Assembly (NCBI GenBank): GCA_031257095.1
Contig: JAIRPI010000020.1
Coordinates: forward strand, 1-63,379
Origin: Mycoplasmataceae bacterium
GTDB lineage: Bacteria > Bacillota_I > Bacilli_A > Mycoplasmatales > Mycoplasmoidaceae
Length of the DNA: 63,379 nt
Reading direction: 5' to 3'
The notes below the pieces were generated by a model, which made no database searches, had not been told where the DNA came from, and saw only the letters and a list, made by a program, of their open reading frames with translations. Below are positions 10,223 through 21,663 of this stretch, piece by piece. Made by a program: the position numbers and the translations under genes. The stretch's first letter is position 1. Each line of letters begins with the position of its first letter.

Positions 10223-11626
10223 ATGTTTACTAAAAGCACGCCACTACGAAACCTAAAAGAAAAGTGTGGAATTTTTGGTATCTATAGTAATAAAAAAAGC
10301 TTAGATTTAACTTCGTTATTGTACTATGGCTTATTTTCCTTACAACACCGTGGCCAAGAGGGCACGGGGGTTGTATTAAGTAATTTTCATAAAATTGAAC
10401 AATATCGCGATATTGGTTCAGTAGGTGAAGTTTTTACACAAGATATATTGAATGATTTAAAAAGAATGAAGCCACAAATTGGCATTGGCCATGTTCGTTA
10501 TTCCACCGCGGGTTCAAAAGGTGTTGAAAATGTGCAACCACTATTAACTAATTTAGAAGGTGAATCACTAGCCGTAGCCCATAATGGTAATTTGATTCAT
10601 TATGAATCAATTAAACAAAAACTAGAAAAAAAAGATCATCGTTTTTATTGTTCTTCTGATACAGAAACAATCTTACAACTGATTGCTTATAATTTGTCAA
10701 CTAATAATCTAGTTGAAGCATTAAAAAAATCGCTCAAGCAATTAACTGGTTCGTTTAGTTTATTAATAATGACGAAAGATAAATTAATCGGTGCGCGTGA
10801 TCCTTACGGAGTAAGACCACTATGTTTAGCTAAGTTAAAGAATAATGGTGGTTATGTTTTATCTTCTGAATCTTGTGCTACGGATGTGGTGGGAGCCACA
10901 TTTATTCGTGATATTCTTCCAGGAGAAATAGTTATTATTGATCAATCAGGAATTAAATCAATTAAATATGTTCAAAATCCTAAGCAACATACTTGTATTT
11001 TTGAATATGTTTATTTTGCTAGACCAGATAGCACAATTGATGGTATTAATTGTTATTTATCACGTATTGCCCAAGGAAAACAATTATATGCGGAGCATCC
11101 ACTAAAAGCGGATTTAGTAATTTGTGCACCTGATTCAGGAACACATGCGGCTAGTGGTTATGCAAATGCAAGCGGCATTGAATACGGGGTTGGTTTAATT
11201 AAAAATCGATATATTTCTAGAACTTTTATTAAACCATCCCAAGAATTACGTGAGCAAGCGGTTTATATTAAGTTAAATCCATTAAAGGTTAATATTAATA
11301 ATAAGAATATTATTCTTATTGATGATTCAATTGTGCGTGGAACTACCTCGCATTTTTTAGTTAAAGCATTAAAAAATGCTGGGGCAAAAAAAGTATATTT
11401 ATTGTCTGCTAGCCCAATGATTATTAATCCATGTTTTTTAGGCATTGATACTCCTGACCGTAAACATTTGCTAGCAGCAAATAACAAAATAGAACAAATG
11501 CGAAAAATGATAGGGTGTGATTATTTAGGATTTTTATCATTACCTGGATTGTTAAAATGCTGTGGTAATAAGGATAAGTTTTGTACCGGTTGTTTTAATG
11601 GCAAATATCCTATAGAATATAACTAA
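10223..11626 (+). CDS. purF: Amidophosphoribosyltransferase
   Basis: 467 residues. First step of de novo purine synthesis: PRPP plus glutamine gives phosphoribosylamine. The N-terminal glutaminase nucleophile is C15 in EKCGIFGIY, so a 14-residue propeptide must be removed. LQHRGQEGTG, GHVRYSTAG and the PRPP loop IILIDDSIVRGTTS are intact. Cysteines in HTCIFEYVYFARPDS, INPCFLGID and FCTGC occupy the 4Fe-4S ligand positions of the Bacillus-type enzyme. No TGA codons. Preceded by a TATAAA box 10-15 bases from the ATG. Purine synthesis genes are rare in Mollicutes; purL lies 42 kb away. Confidence 0.97.
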   Translation: MFTKSTPLRNLKEKCGIFGIYSNKKSLDLTSLLYYGLFSLQHRGQEGTGVVLSNFHKIEQYRDIGSVGEVFTQDILNDLKRMKPQIGIGHVRYSTAGSKGVENVQPLLTNLEGESLAVAHNGNLIHYESIKQKLEKKDHRFYCSSDTETILQLIAYNLSTNNLVEALKKSLKQLTGSFSLLIMTKDKLIGARDPYGVRPLCLAKLKNNGGYVLSSESCATDVVGATFIRDILPGEIVIIDQSGIKSIKYVQNPKQHTCIFEYVYFARPDSTIDGINCYLSRIAQGKQLYAEHPLKADLVICAPDSGTHAASGYANASGIEYGVGLIKNRYISRTFIKPSQELREQAVYIKLNPLKVNINNKNIILIDDSIVRGTTSHFLVKALKNAGAKKVYLLSASPMIINPCFLGIDTPDRKHLLAANNKIEQMRKMIGCDYLGFLSLPGLLKCCGNKDKFCTGCFNGKYPIEYN

Positions 11627-11627
11627 T

Positions 11628-11813
11628 ATGGAAAAGTCAACATTACCTTTACAAGCAATAAGTTATTTACAAAAACTAGCCAATGGCAACCCAAAGTTAG
11701 TTGCCCAATCAGCATCATTTTTTTATACTCTTCGTGATCAATACGATAGTAAAAAAATATCCTTAGAAAAATATCATCAAGAAATTGATAAATATATTCT
11801 AAGTAATAGTTAA
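11628..11813 (+). CDS. Small helical protein after purF
   Basis: 61 codons, one base after the purF stop, so almost certainly co-transcribed. MEKSTLPLQAISYLQKLANGNPKL then a charged helical stretch (YDSKKISLEKYHQEIDKYIL). No motif recognised. Its stop codon abuts the ileS stop from the other strand. Real coding is likely from position and codon use, but it is short. Confidence 0.5.
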   Translation: MEKSTLPLQAISYLQKLANGNPKLVAQSASFFYTLRDQYDSKKISLEKYHQEIDKYILSNS

Positions 11814-14507
11814 TTACTTACTAACAATAATTGATGCACATCGTTTGCAAACTGCTTGCTGATTAATCTCTTTTTGCTCAAAATAATTTCAGCATCGTTC
11901 GCAACGAACAAGGTTAGCGTTACTAACTTTACAAGTAGTTTTTTCAGTCTTTTGGTCAACAAAAATAACCTTAGCAACATTTAAATATATTTTTAATTCT
12001 TGCTCAGTAAAATTAAAATGATTATCAAAAGATAATTCAACTAATGCTTGAGTGTTTTTATTAATTTGTTTTTGCTGACGAATAATTTCTAATTCGTTGT
12101 AAACAACATCTTTTAGTTTTAAAAAGGATTTTCACTTATCAATGTTAGTAGCAATGTTCTTAAACGGTAATTCTTTGATCCAATCTTCAAGCATTATTGA
12201 CTCGCGTTTATTTTCAACATTAAAATGAGAATAAACTTCCTCACACGTGTGAGGAATAATTGGCGTTAAAAAGATTAAATATGTTTTTAATAGTGTATAA
12301 AGAACTGTTTGGATCTTTCGTCGATTACTATTGTTTGGTAAATCACAATACAAAGTATCTTTGATTAAATCAAAATACCATGAGGAAAGTTCAATCACAT
12401 GATTATTAATCGTTTTAATAACTGATGCAAAGTCATATGATTCATAATATTCGTTAATTAATTTGATATTGGTTTGTAATTGTGAAAGGATATAACAACT
12501 AACCTCATTAAAATTGGTATCTTTGTTTTTCTCGTAATCAAAATCAGCAAGATTAGCTAAAATGAATTTAAATAAGGTGTTACGAATACGACGATAGATT
12601 TCTGCATTTTGACTAATAATACTCTTACCAATTCTTACATCTTCTTGGTAATTACTATGGCAAGCTCATATTCTTAAAACATCAGCTCCTTCGACATTAC
12701 ATATTTGTAATGGGTCAACAACATTACCCACTGATTTAGACATTTTTCTACCTTGTTCATCAAGAACAAAACCATGGCTTAATAACGATTTATATGGGGC
12801 TAACCATTTAGCCACCACACCATTTATTAATGATGAATTAAATCATCCTCGGTATTGATCATTGCCCTCAAAATATAAATTAGCTGGGAATTGATTATTT
12901 GGTAGATAAGTAAATGATGTACCAGAATCAAACCACACATCCATAATATCTTTTTCTTTACGAAATTCACCAGATAATTTTTGATATTTTGGACTTAAGA
13001 AATACTCTACTGGTTTTTGGTATCAAACATTGCATGTTTCTTTTTTTAAGATATCAATTACGTGATTGATTAAGTCCATATCAAAAATCGGTTCATCATT
13101 GTGATAAATAATGGGAATTGGCACACCCCATGTACGTTGACGACTAATACATCATTCCACACGATTTTTAATCATATCAACAATATGTGTTTTGTTTTGC
13201 TTGTTAGCGAAAGAAACTTTTTCTAAGGCGTTTAATAAGCTAGGTTGAATTTTTTGAATGTTGACAAATCATTGTTTTGTCGCACGATAGATAACCGGTT
13301 TTTTAGTTCGCCAATCGTGCGCAGCAGAGTGATTAACAAATGATAATTTTAATAGATGATTAGCCTTAGATAAACGATCAGTAATTAACTTGTTTGCATC
13401 ATCATAAAATATTCCAACTAGTAAATCATCATTAATTTCCTTGGTAAATTTACAATAAATGTCTAAAGGATTAAAGGGATGAATATTATATTTTTTGCAA
13501 GCTAGATAATCATCTTCACCAAAATCTGGAGCGTTGTGAACTAATCCTGTTCCATCATCACTAGAAATATAATTTGCTGCAATTAATGGTGAAGTTCTAT
13601 CATATAAGCAGTGTCGGTACGACACACCTTCTAATATCGCGCCTTTAAATTCTTGCAAAACATCATAATTTTCTCAACCTAATTCCTTAGCAATGGCTAC
13701 TATTCTATCTTTTGCTAAAACATAAACCTGTTTGTTAACACTTACCCGACAGTAAGTGAAATTAGGATGATAGGCGATAGCTAAATTTGCCGGGATTGTT
13801 CACGGGGTTGTTGTTCATATTATTAATTTATCACCTTTTACAAAAATATTATTGTCACATAAATCAAATGTGAAATAGATACTTGGTGATTTACAATCAA
13901 TATATTCAACTTCGGCATCGGCCAATGCTGATTGACTAGATCAAGACCAGAATACTGGTTTTAAGTCTTGGTATACTAAGCCTTGTTGGATCATATTAGC
14001 AAAAACTAATAATTGGCGATTTTCAAAATCATTATCGTATGTTACATAAAACTTATCTAGATTTGTGAATAAACCTAAACGACCAAACTGTTCTTTTTGC
14101 AAAGCAATATATTTATTTGCAAATTCTTTACATTTATCACGAAAGTCACTTATAGATAATGCTTTAATAGCAGAAGATGCATTTTTTAATAAAGCATGTT
14201 CAATTGGTAGTCCGTGTGTGTCTCATCCTAAAACAAAAGGAGCATAATGCCCTTTAAGATTTACCCAACGAACAATAACATCCTTAATTATTTTATTTAA
14301 AGCATGACCAACATGGATATTCCCATTGGCATAAGGCGGGCCATCATGCAATATCCATGGTTGGTTGTCTTTATTTTTAATTAATAATTTTTCGTAGATG
14401 TTTTTGTCTAACCATTCCTTTTGAATTTTTGGTTCTTTAACTGCTAAATTACCCTTCATTTCAAAGGGTGTTGATAGGATATTTAGCGTGTTTTTGTAAT
14501 CAAACAT
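11814..14507 (-). CDS. ileS: Isoleucyl-tRNA synthetase
   Basis: 897 codons, many Trp TGAs. Class I synthetase charging tRNA-Ile. HIGH motif in [17 protein letters not shown], class signature [13 protein letters not shown] for KMSKS, editing domain between them, and a C-terminal zinc ribbon CERCWNYFEQ...CKRC. Start chosen at 14507 ([21 protein letters not shown]), the normal N-terminus; a longer frame exists but overlaps the promoter TATAAT. The gene is alone on this strand. Confidence 0.97.
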
Positions 14508-14535
14508 AGTATAATTATAACCATAATAAGTTCGT

Positions 14536-15066
14536 ATGGTTGGTGGGCAATATAGCATTTGAAAAGTTCATGGTTTTGCCAAACAGAAGATAAAGTTTTT
14601 ATTTGGTTGTTGCTTAATAGTACCAATTTTTCATATCCGCAAACACAACAAATTAATTAGTTGAACTTTAGAAAATTTGATTGCTTTACGGTCACGCTTA
14701 TGTAATTTAATTCGCTATCGTCAAAACATTGTCACCATCCTTTATAACATTTATAAGGACGATACATCATCGATTATTAATGAATTAGCATTATCAATTA
14801 TTGATAACGACATTGATATCCACAATATGATGAGTGTTGAAGTAGAAATTGAATCATTACATGAAATAATTCATTCATATCGAATAACGCATCGTGTTAT
14901 AAATGAAGCATATGATAGTTTGTTAGATTATTCATATCAAGAATACCAATTATTGTTACAAGCATATCAAGCAATCTATAGCGCTTGTATATTAAAAAAT
15001 AAACGAATTCCTTGATCTTCTTATCTCAAAATCTTTAATTTAAAAGAGTTTTATTTATCAATGTAA
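14536..15066 (+). CDS. LemA-like helical membrane-anchored protein
   Basis: 176 codons from the ATG at 14536, counting three Trp TGAs. An N-terminal hydrophobic stretch (IKFLFGCCLIVPIFHI) may anchor it, then long amphipathic helices. The C-terminal YQAIYSACILKNKRIP followed by YLKIFNLKEFYL resembles the end of LemA proteins (YN..v..fP....a..fgfk..eff), and LENLIALRSRLCNLI could be the first LemA helix. The match is weak. Diverges from ileS and lies 29 bp before ftsH. Confidence 0.4.
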
Positions 15067-15095
15067 TAAATAATTAGTAATATAATAACTACTAC

Positions 15096-17234
15096 ATGAA
15101 AAAGAACATTGCTAAATTCGCAACGCCTAATGTTGACGATTTAAGCCAACCAGCACCTGCTGCATCTAATAATTCTTCTAAATCACCACAAGTAGTTGAC
15201 CCAGAAGAAAGAGCAGCGCGAAATAGAAAAATAATTAAATGAATTGTGCTGCTTATATGTTTAGGTTTAATTGGTGTTATTATTTATTTTGCTTGTTTTG
15301 CTGGCGCAGCAAGTAAAGTTTCACCAACAGATATTTCTGTTACTCAAAATGAAATGAAAGTTAATGAGGGTAACGATGAATATGTTGTTAGCGATTACAC
15401 AAACCATAAAAATGCATGAGCTAATCCATACGTAGTTTATGCTAACTCCAATGCGTTTTATGTTTATTTACGTACTAACCATGGAACAATTTGTTTCATT
15501 GCGAATGAAGATTATGGTGATAGCACTGCAGATAATTATTTTGCTATCGGCAATAAGACATATACTAGTGGCAGTAATGTTTTTAATGCCCTTTCATATA
15601 TTACTAATAGCGCCGAAGTAAAAACAGAATCGCCTTGATTAACATTATTAATTGACATGATTCCAACATTATTATTCTTAGGAATAATGGTTTGAATGAT
15701 GTTTAAAATGATGAAAATGCAAGGGGGTGGCGCTGGTGATGAACAATCAATATTTACCATCGGTAAAAGTCAAGCAAAACTTACCCAATCAAATGTTCGA
15801 TTTAGTGATGTTGCTGGCATTGAAGAAGAAAAAGCGGAACTTATTGAAATTGTTGACTATTTAAAAAACCCAGAAAAATATGCGGCAATGGGCGCAAGAA
15901 CTCCACGTGGTGTTATTTTATATGGTCCACCTGGAACTGGTAAAACACTATTAGCGAAAGCTGTTGCTGGTGAAGCAAAAGTACCTTTTTTCCAAGTGTC
16001 TGGTTCTGCATTCGAAGATATGCTTGTTGGTGTTGGTGCAAAAAGAGTGCGTGATTTATTCTTACGTGCTAAAAAATCTGCCCCATCAATAATTTTTATT
16101 GATGAGTTAGATTCAGTTGCTTCTAAACGAGGCAAGAACGATGTACTTGGAGGCGGTGGTGGAATAGCTGATCAAACCATCAATCAACTTTTAGCAGAAA
16201 TGGATGGTTTTAGTACAAAAACTGGAGTTGTTGTTATGGCAGCAACTAACCGTTTAGATGTACTAGATGATGCAATATTACGTCCAGGTAGATTTGACCG
16301 TCACATTCAAGTTAATTTACCAGATATTAAAGAACGTGAAGCGATCCTAAAAATTCATGCTAAGAATAAAAACATTTCTGCTTCGGTTAATTTAGAAGAC
16401 ATTGCGCGTCGTACGCCAGGATTTTCTGGTGCCCAATTAGAGAATGTTCTAAATGAAGCGACATTATTAGCTGTTAGATTTAATAAATCATCAATTACGA
16501 CACAAGAAATTGATGAAGCAATTGACCGTGTTATTGCTGGTCCAGCAAAACATTCAAGAGTCATTACTGAATCTGAAAAGAAGCAAATAGCTTATCACGA
16601 AGCCGGGCATGCACTTGTTGGTTTGCACACACCAGGTAGTGATGTTGTCGAAAAGATTACGATTATCCCGCGTGGTCAAGCCGCTGGTTATACATTGTCA
16701 GCGCCAGAAAAACAAGAAATCCGTATTCAAAAGAAATCTGATTTATTGTCGATTATTACTGGTATTTTAGGTGGAAGAGCTGCAGAAGAAGTGATTTATG
16801 GAAAATCAGAAATCTCTACTGGTGCAGCGAATGATTTATACAAAGTAACTAACATTGTCCGTGCAATGGTAACACAACTTGGAATGACTAACCTTGGTAT
16901 GACTCAGTATGTACCAAGTGAAGGTACCGTTTCTCCTTATGCAGCAAAACTTTATTCAGAAAAAACGGCACAAAGAATTGATGATGAAATAAATGATATT
17001 ATTTGTACACAATATGAAAAAGCCAAAGCAATAATTGCTAAAAATCGTAAAGAATTAGATTTAATTGTTGAAGCTTTAATTATTCTTGAAACAATTGTAA
17101 AAAATCAAATTGATTATATTCATAAAAACCTTGCTTTACCACAGGAAGCTTTAGAAAGAAAGCGAACAACTCAAGCTGCTGCTGATAGCAATGCTGATAA
17201 ACAAGCAAAAACACCTAAACAAGCAAAAAAATAA
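15096..17234 (+). CDS. ftsH: ATP-dependent zinc metalloprotease FtsH
   Basis: 712 codons. Membrane-bound AAA+ protease for quality control. A first helix (IVLLICLGLIGVIIYF), an extracellular domain of ~120 residues, then a second helix (LLFLGIMVWMMF). Walker A GPPGTGKT at ~277, Walker B IIFIDELDS, second region of homology DAILRPGRFDRH, and zinc site HEAGH at ~503. The C-terminus is Lys/Gln/Ala-rich and low complexity. Several TGAs in the N-terminal third code Trp. The next gene follows after 4 bases. Confidence 0.97.
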
Positions 17235-17238
17235 ATAT

Positions 17239-17730
17239 ATGCAACACATTAAATTATCAAAAGCAGGTAATTATTGTATTCGTATTGATAAAGGGCAAGA
17301 TGTTATTCAAGCAATTACAGAATTTTGTAATATTAACAAGATTACATTCGCTTCTTTTTGTGGAATAGGAGCAACAAATGATGCAGTTGTTAGTATTTAT
17401 AACACTAAAACAAAAAAATATGAGGACCGAAAAATTACACGAGATGCAGAAATTCTATCATTAAATGGGAATGTCTCACTTTTTGAAAATAAACCATTCG
17501 TCCACGCTCATATTGTTTTAGGAATAAACGAAAGCCCTGAATCATTTGATGGTGAAACCTCACTAACTGCAGGATGACGTGACTTTAAAGTTGTTGGCGG
17601 GCATGTAAAGGAATGTAAAATATCATTAACTTGTGAAATTTTCTTATCACAATACGACAACAATATAAAACGCACACCAGATGACACACCCGGTATATCG
17701 GTGTTAAAATTAAAAAACATAATACACTAG
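17239..17730 (+). CDS. PPC-domain (DUF296) protein
   Basis: 163 codons. The fold is that of the plants-and-prokaryotes-conserved domain: FASFCGIGATNDAVVSIY, then ILSLNGNVSLF, VHAHIVLG and KVVGGHVKECKI, which carry the conserved His residues of the putative metal site (HxH and GGH). Bacterial members are small trimeric proteins of unknown function, some near DNA-binding proteins. One Trp TGA. Start at 17239 rather than 17191 because the earlier frame lies in the ftsH tail. Confidence 0.75.
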
Positions 17731-17849
17731 GCATAGCAATATTGAGGGCCTTCCCTATTCAAAACCTCACTTATTTTTCTTTAAATGTGCTTAAATTATC
17801 ATGTTTGCCATGTATAAAATACTGCGCTTTAAAATAATCAAGATAAAAT

Positions 17850-18092
17850 TTATTTTAAGTTATTTCTTTCAAATACGCCTAATACATGTTTATTAAATTC
17901 TTCTTGTTTTGCTCAACGAGCGTCGTTCTCTGCTCACCTTGTGTCATTCTTTTTTTCAAATGCTTCTGCTCAGTCTCTAAATCACTTCGGTGCCACGTTA
18001 ACTCCCTTATTAATTATATGACATTGAAAAATGACACCGATTCAATCTTCTCGGCTTGATTTAGTTATTTCATATTCCTTATTCTCTTTCAT
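17850..18092 (-). CDS. Small coiled-coil protein with KGVNVAPKWF motif (copy 1)
   Basis: 80 codons from the ATG at 18092; an in-frame GTG at 17996 follows the ribosome site AAGGGAG and would give a 48-residue form. N-terminal MKENKEYEITKSSREDW, centre HIINKGVNVAPKWF, C-terminal repeats KQEEFNKHV then GVFERNNLK. Four or more Trp TGAs. Paralog of the genes at 18220 and 21664. Differences from the 21664 copy upstream of the GTG are largely silent or conservative, which supports the longer protein. Function unknown; style recalls mycoplasma coiled-coil families such as UPF0134, but I see no firm match. Confidence 0.65.
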
Positions 18093-18103
18093 TCTTGCAT
18101 ATA

Positions 18104-18149
18104 CCTCCATACATATTTACAAGAATTTCACCCATTTTTCTCAGAGATT
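18104..18149 (-). promoter_or_regulatory. Three-copy promoter-like element (copy B)
   Basis: Reverse strand reads CTGAGAAAAATGGG, then TGAAATTCTTGTAAATAT, then GTATGG. The same core lies before the genes at 21664 (+) and 46851 (-). It ends about 12 bases before the ATG of copy 1. TTGTAAATAT may serve as an extended -10. Confidence 0.65.
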
Positions 18150-18219
18150 TTTAAAATTTTAAGATTTTACGAGCGTAAATAGATAAATAATGGTATTAAA
18201 TCTTTGTATGTAAGAACAC

Positions 18220-18396
18220 TTATTTTGGGTTGTTTCTTTGGAAAACATCAACCACATATTTCATAAATTCTTTAACTTCTTTATTAAACTCTAATTGGGT
18301 CATATTAAATTCTTCTTGTTTTGTTGCAAAGTCCATAAATCATTTCGGTGCCACGTTAACTCCTTTATTTTTATTTTTTCAGAGAAACTCAAACAT
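18220..18396 (-). CDS. Small coiled-coil protein with KGVNVAPKWF motif (copy 3, divergent)
   Basis: 58 codons from an ATG at 18396 (MFEFLWKNKNKGVNVAPKWF) or 44 from a GTG at 18354 that follows AAAGGAG at ideal spacing. The centre KGVNVAPKWF and end VFQRNNPK match the other two copies, but the N-terminus and the coiled-coil middle differ and the shared promoter element is missing. It sits between copy 1 and topA. Likely a partial or decayed paralog that is still open. Confidence 0.5.
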
Positions 18397-18483
18397 ATTG
18401 TCCGCAAAAATAGATTTAGATATTACATATCTACCAAGATATTTTTTAATTTTTCTCGTTAGCACCTATAATAATTTAATAAA

Positions 18484-20667
18484 ATGGAAAAAAATCTTTT
18501 AATTATCGAATCTCCAAATAAAATTGAAACATTAAGCAAATATCTAAAAAATAAAGATTTTAAAATAATTGCTACTGTTGGTCACATCCGTGATCTAGCC
18601 ACCCGTGGCGGGTCAAGTAAAATGGGTTATGATGCGCAAACATTAGAACCACTTTGAGTTGTCCCATCATTAGGTTTTTTAACTAATAAAGCAAAAACTA
18701 ATAAGCAATTAATTGACAAAAAAGAAATTATTGCTAATATTCAAGAAGCTGCGCGGAAGGCTAAGCACATTTATGTTGCTACCGATCCTGACCGCGAAGG
18801 TGAAGCCATCGCTTGACACGTGCAAGAAGTAATTGATGAAAAAGATCGCCAGAAACTTAGTCGAATTACATTTAATGAAATTACAGAAGTAGCAGTGTTA
18901 GAAAGTTTGAAACATCCGCGAAAAATTGATATGGACTACGTGCATTCGCAATTTGCAAGGCGAATTATCGACCGTTTCATTGGTTTTAAATTATCTAAAT
19001 TAGTCGTAAACAAATTTCATGCAATTAGTGCTGGTAGAGTACAAACTGTTGCTTTAAAGTTTATTTACGACCGTGAAAAAGAAATTCAAGATTTCAAATC
19101 AACTAGTTGATGAACCATTCGTTGCTATGGTGAAGTTAGAAAAGATAAAGCAGAATTAAAACTACGTGCTGTTAACGATGCTTTAAAAAATAAAGTTAAA
19201 TATGATTTAAAACCTGAAAAAGAAAAAGAAGAAGAAGGTTCGTCAGAGTTGAAATTTAAAGATAAAGAAAGCGTACAAATGATTGCTAAATCATTACATC
19301 CTACAGGTGAAATTTATGCAATTGATGAACCACGCAAACGTTCAAAAAATCCGCCAATGCCATATAAGATGGCAACCTTGCAAACTGATGCAATTAATAA
19401 ATTAGGATGAACTACAAATAAAGTTACTAAAACTGCCCAAGATCTCTACGAAGGTATTAAATGGAACGGTGAACATGTTGCTTTAATTTCTTATCCAAGA
19501 ACTGATGAAGTACGAATTAGTGAAACGTTTACTAAGGTTGTTGAGAAATATATTATTGCCACTTATGGAAAGGAATATTATCAATTCCGTGACTATAGTC
19601 ATATAAAAACAACCAAAACAACAACTAAACCAGCACCAAAAACACAAGGAGCACATGAAGCGATTCGAGTTATTGATCCAAACATTACTCCATCAATGCT
19701 TAAAGATAAAATTAGTAATGATGAATATCGTTTGTATAAGCTAATTTGGGAAAGAACAATCGGGGCATTTATGCCTGCTTCGATTATTAAAACTAATATT
19801 GTACGTATTAGCAACAATGGGCACAAATTTTATGCTTATGAAGAGGCAATAATTTTTGATGGGTATAAGAAAATATTAGGTAAGGCACAAGTAGATAGTG
19901 AAATTAAATTAATTTTAAAAGATCTAAAGGTTGGTGAGAAGTTTAATTTTCAAGATCAAAAATTAGAAGAGCACACTTCTGAACCGCCACCACGATATAA
20001 CCAAGGTTCTTTAATTACTGCGCTTGATGAATCTGGTGTTGGCCGTCCATCAACGTTTAGAACAATGGCTAATATTGGTGTTGATCGCGGTTATGTTCAT
20101 ATTGAAAATAAAGCATTTTTTATTGAAAAAATTGGTTCTACAATCATTGAGAACCTTGAAAAATACTTCCCCGATGTAATCAATATTGATTTCACAAGAA
20201 AAATGGAAGAACATTTAGATGAAATCGCTGAGGGCGATGAAAATTGAAAAAAATGAATAACAAATGATTTATCTCCTCATTTTGATAAAGAATTTATTAA
20301 TGCTGATAAAAACATTCCTGTTATGCATCGTGAACGTACTGGTGAAAAGTGTCCGATCTGTGGTCATCCATTAGAGTATCGATATACACGAAAAACCCAC
20401 GCTAAATTTATTAGTTGTAGCAATTATCCTAAATGTAACTATGCTGAATGACCGAACCAACCACGTTTATTAAACAAAAAATGTCCTTTATGTCATAAAG
20501 ACTTAATAGAACGAACCAATAAACGCGGACAAAAGTTTGTTGGTTGTACTGGTTACCCGCAATGCCACTTTATTGGGAACTACGATAAAGAAGGAAATAT
20601 TATCCCCGCAACTAACAAAAACAAAAAGAAAACAACTAAAAAAACTAAAAATGGAAACAAAAATTAA
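18484..20667 (+). CDS. topA: DNA topoisomerase I
   Basis: 727 codons. Relaxes negative supercoils. Toprim domain: LLIIESPNKIETL and VATDPDREGEAIAWH; active Tyr in ISYPRTDEVRIS (~residue 335); GRVQTVAL and GRPSTF motifs present. Two C-terminal zinc ribbons (CPICGHPL...CSNYPKC and CPLCHKDL...CTGYPQC) and a Lys/Thr-rich tail. Trp TGAs throughout. The tail overlaps trxA by 17 bases. Confidence 0.97.
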
Positions 20668-20968
20668 ATCGTTAAATGAATTTGATAATCTAATAAAGAC
20701 TAATAAATATGTTTTAATTGATTTTTACGCATCATGGTGTGGGCCATGTAAAATGCTAGCACCAATAATTGAAAATTTATCTAAACAATTCCAAAACATT
20801 ACGATAGTAAAGATTGATGTTGATAGTGCTACTGAACTAGCACAATCTCAACAAATTATGTCAATCCCAACATTACAACTATATGCGGATGGAATCAAGG
20901 TATTTCAACATGTTGGTTTTATTGACGAGCACAAACTTTTGGCAAATATTAAAAGATTAATAATATAA
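20651..20968 (+). CDS. trxA: Thioredoxin
   Basis: 105 residues, exact family size. Active site FYASWCGPCKML; cis-Pro loop SIPTLQLYADG. Reduces protein disulfides. The ATG (METKIKSLNEF) lies inside the end of topA, so translation is coupled. A longer frame from 20537 is only the other-frame reading of topA. Confidence 0.96.
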   Translation: METKIKSLNEFDNLIKTNKYVLIDFYASWCGPCKMLAPIIENLSKQFQNITIVKIDVDSATELAQSQQIMSIPTLQLYADGIKVFQHVGFIDEHKLLANIKRLII

Positions 20969-20987
20969 AATTTAATATAATTAGTAC

Positions 20988-21521
20988 ATGTCAATGCAAG
21001 TTAAGAAATTAAAATCAATTGGAATTTCCAATATTGTTCAATCATTTTTTTGATTGCTAGCAGTTGTTGCTAGTTTAATAATTTATACTAAATACAACCC
21101 ATTTATAACTAGACCAGAATGGAAAAACACCGCAACCTTTCTAAAATCTACTAAATTTACTTTCATTTTACTTGTCTGAATATCAATGTTAATTATTTTT
21201 GTTTGATCTTTGGTTTGTTTTATCCAATCAATTCTTAGACGATCTAATCCATTTGGAGTAATTAACTGTATTGTTAATGCGTTAATTTTTGCTTTAATTA
21301 TTGTTGTGATTCTTGCTTTCATTTTACCATTAATAAACGATATACAAAGAATACAAAAAAATAAAAACGATAATGACATTATTGACCAATGTTGTGCGAA
21401 CATTAGTAAGGAAATACATACAACTAGTTTAATTACTGGTTTAGGCGAAATAGTTGGGTTTATTGCTTGTGGTTTTTCAACAATGTTTTGTTTTGTTTCA
21501 GCTGCGAAATCGCGTTCATAA
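20988..21521 (+). CDS. Four-helix membrane protein
   Basis: 177 codons with four Trp TGAs. Hydrophobic segments near residues 15-35, 55-75, 85-110 and 145-170; no signal peptide or motif I recognise. Positioned 19 bp after trxA, probably in the same transcript. A TATAAT precedes the ATG by about 7 bases, so it could also have its own start. Confidence 0.6.
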
Positions 21522-21610
21522 TTTATTTAAAAAGACAACTTCGTTTCGGGCAATCTTTGTCATTGCTAAATGTTGCATTTTTTACTAAGAAATTAATTAT
21601 TTTTTAAAAA

Positions 21611-21652
21611 TCTTTGAGAAAAATGGGCGAAATTCTTGTAAATATATATGGA
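21611..21652 (+). promoter_or_regulatory. Three-copy promoter-like element (copy A)
   Basis: TTTGAGAAAAATGGG, then CGAAATTCTTGTAAATAT, then ATATGG. One base differs in the core from copies B and C (GGGC for GGGT). It ends about 12 bases before the ATG at 21664. Confidence 0.65.
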
Positions 21653-21663
21653 GATATATAAGA

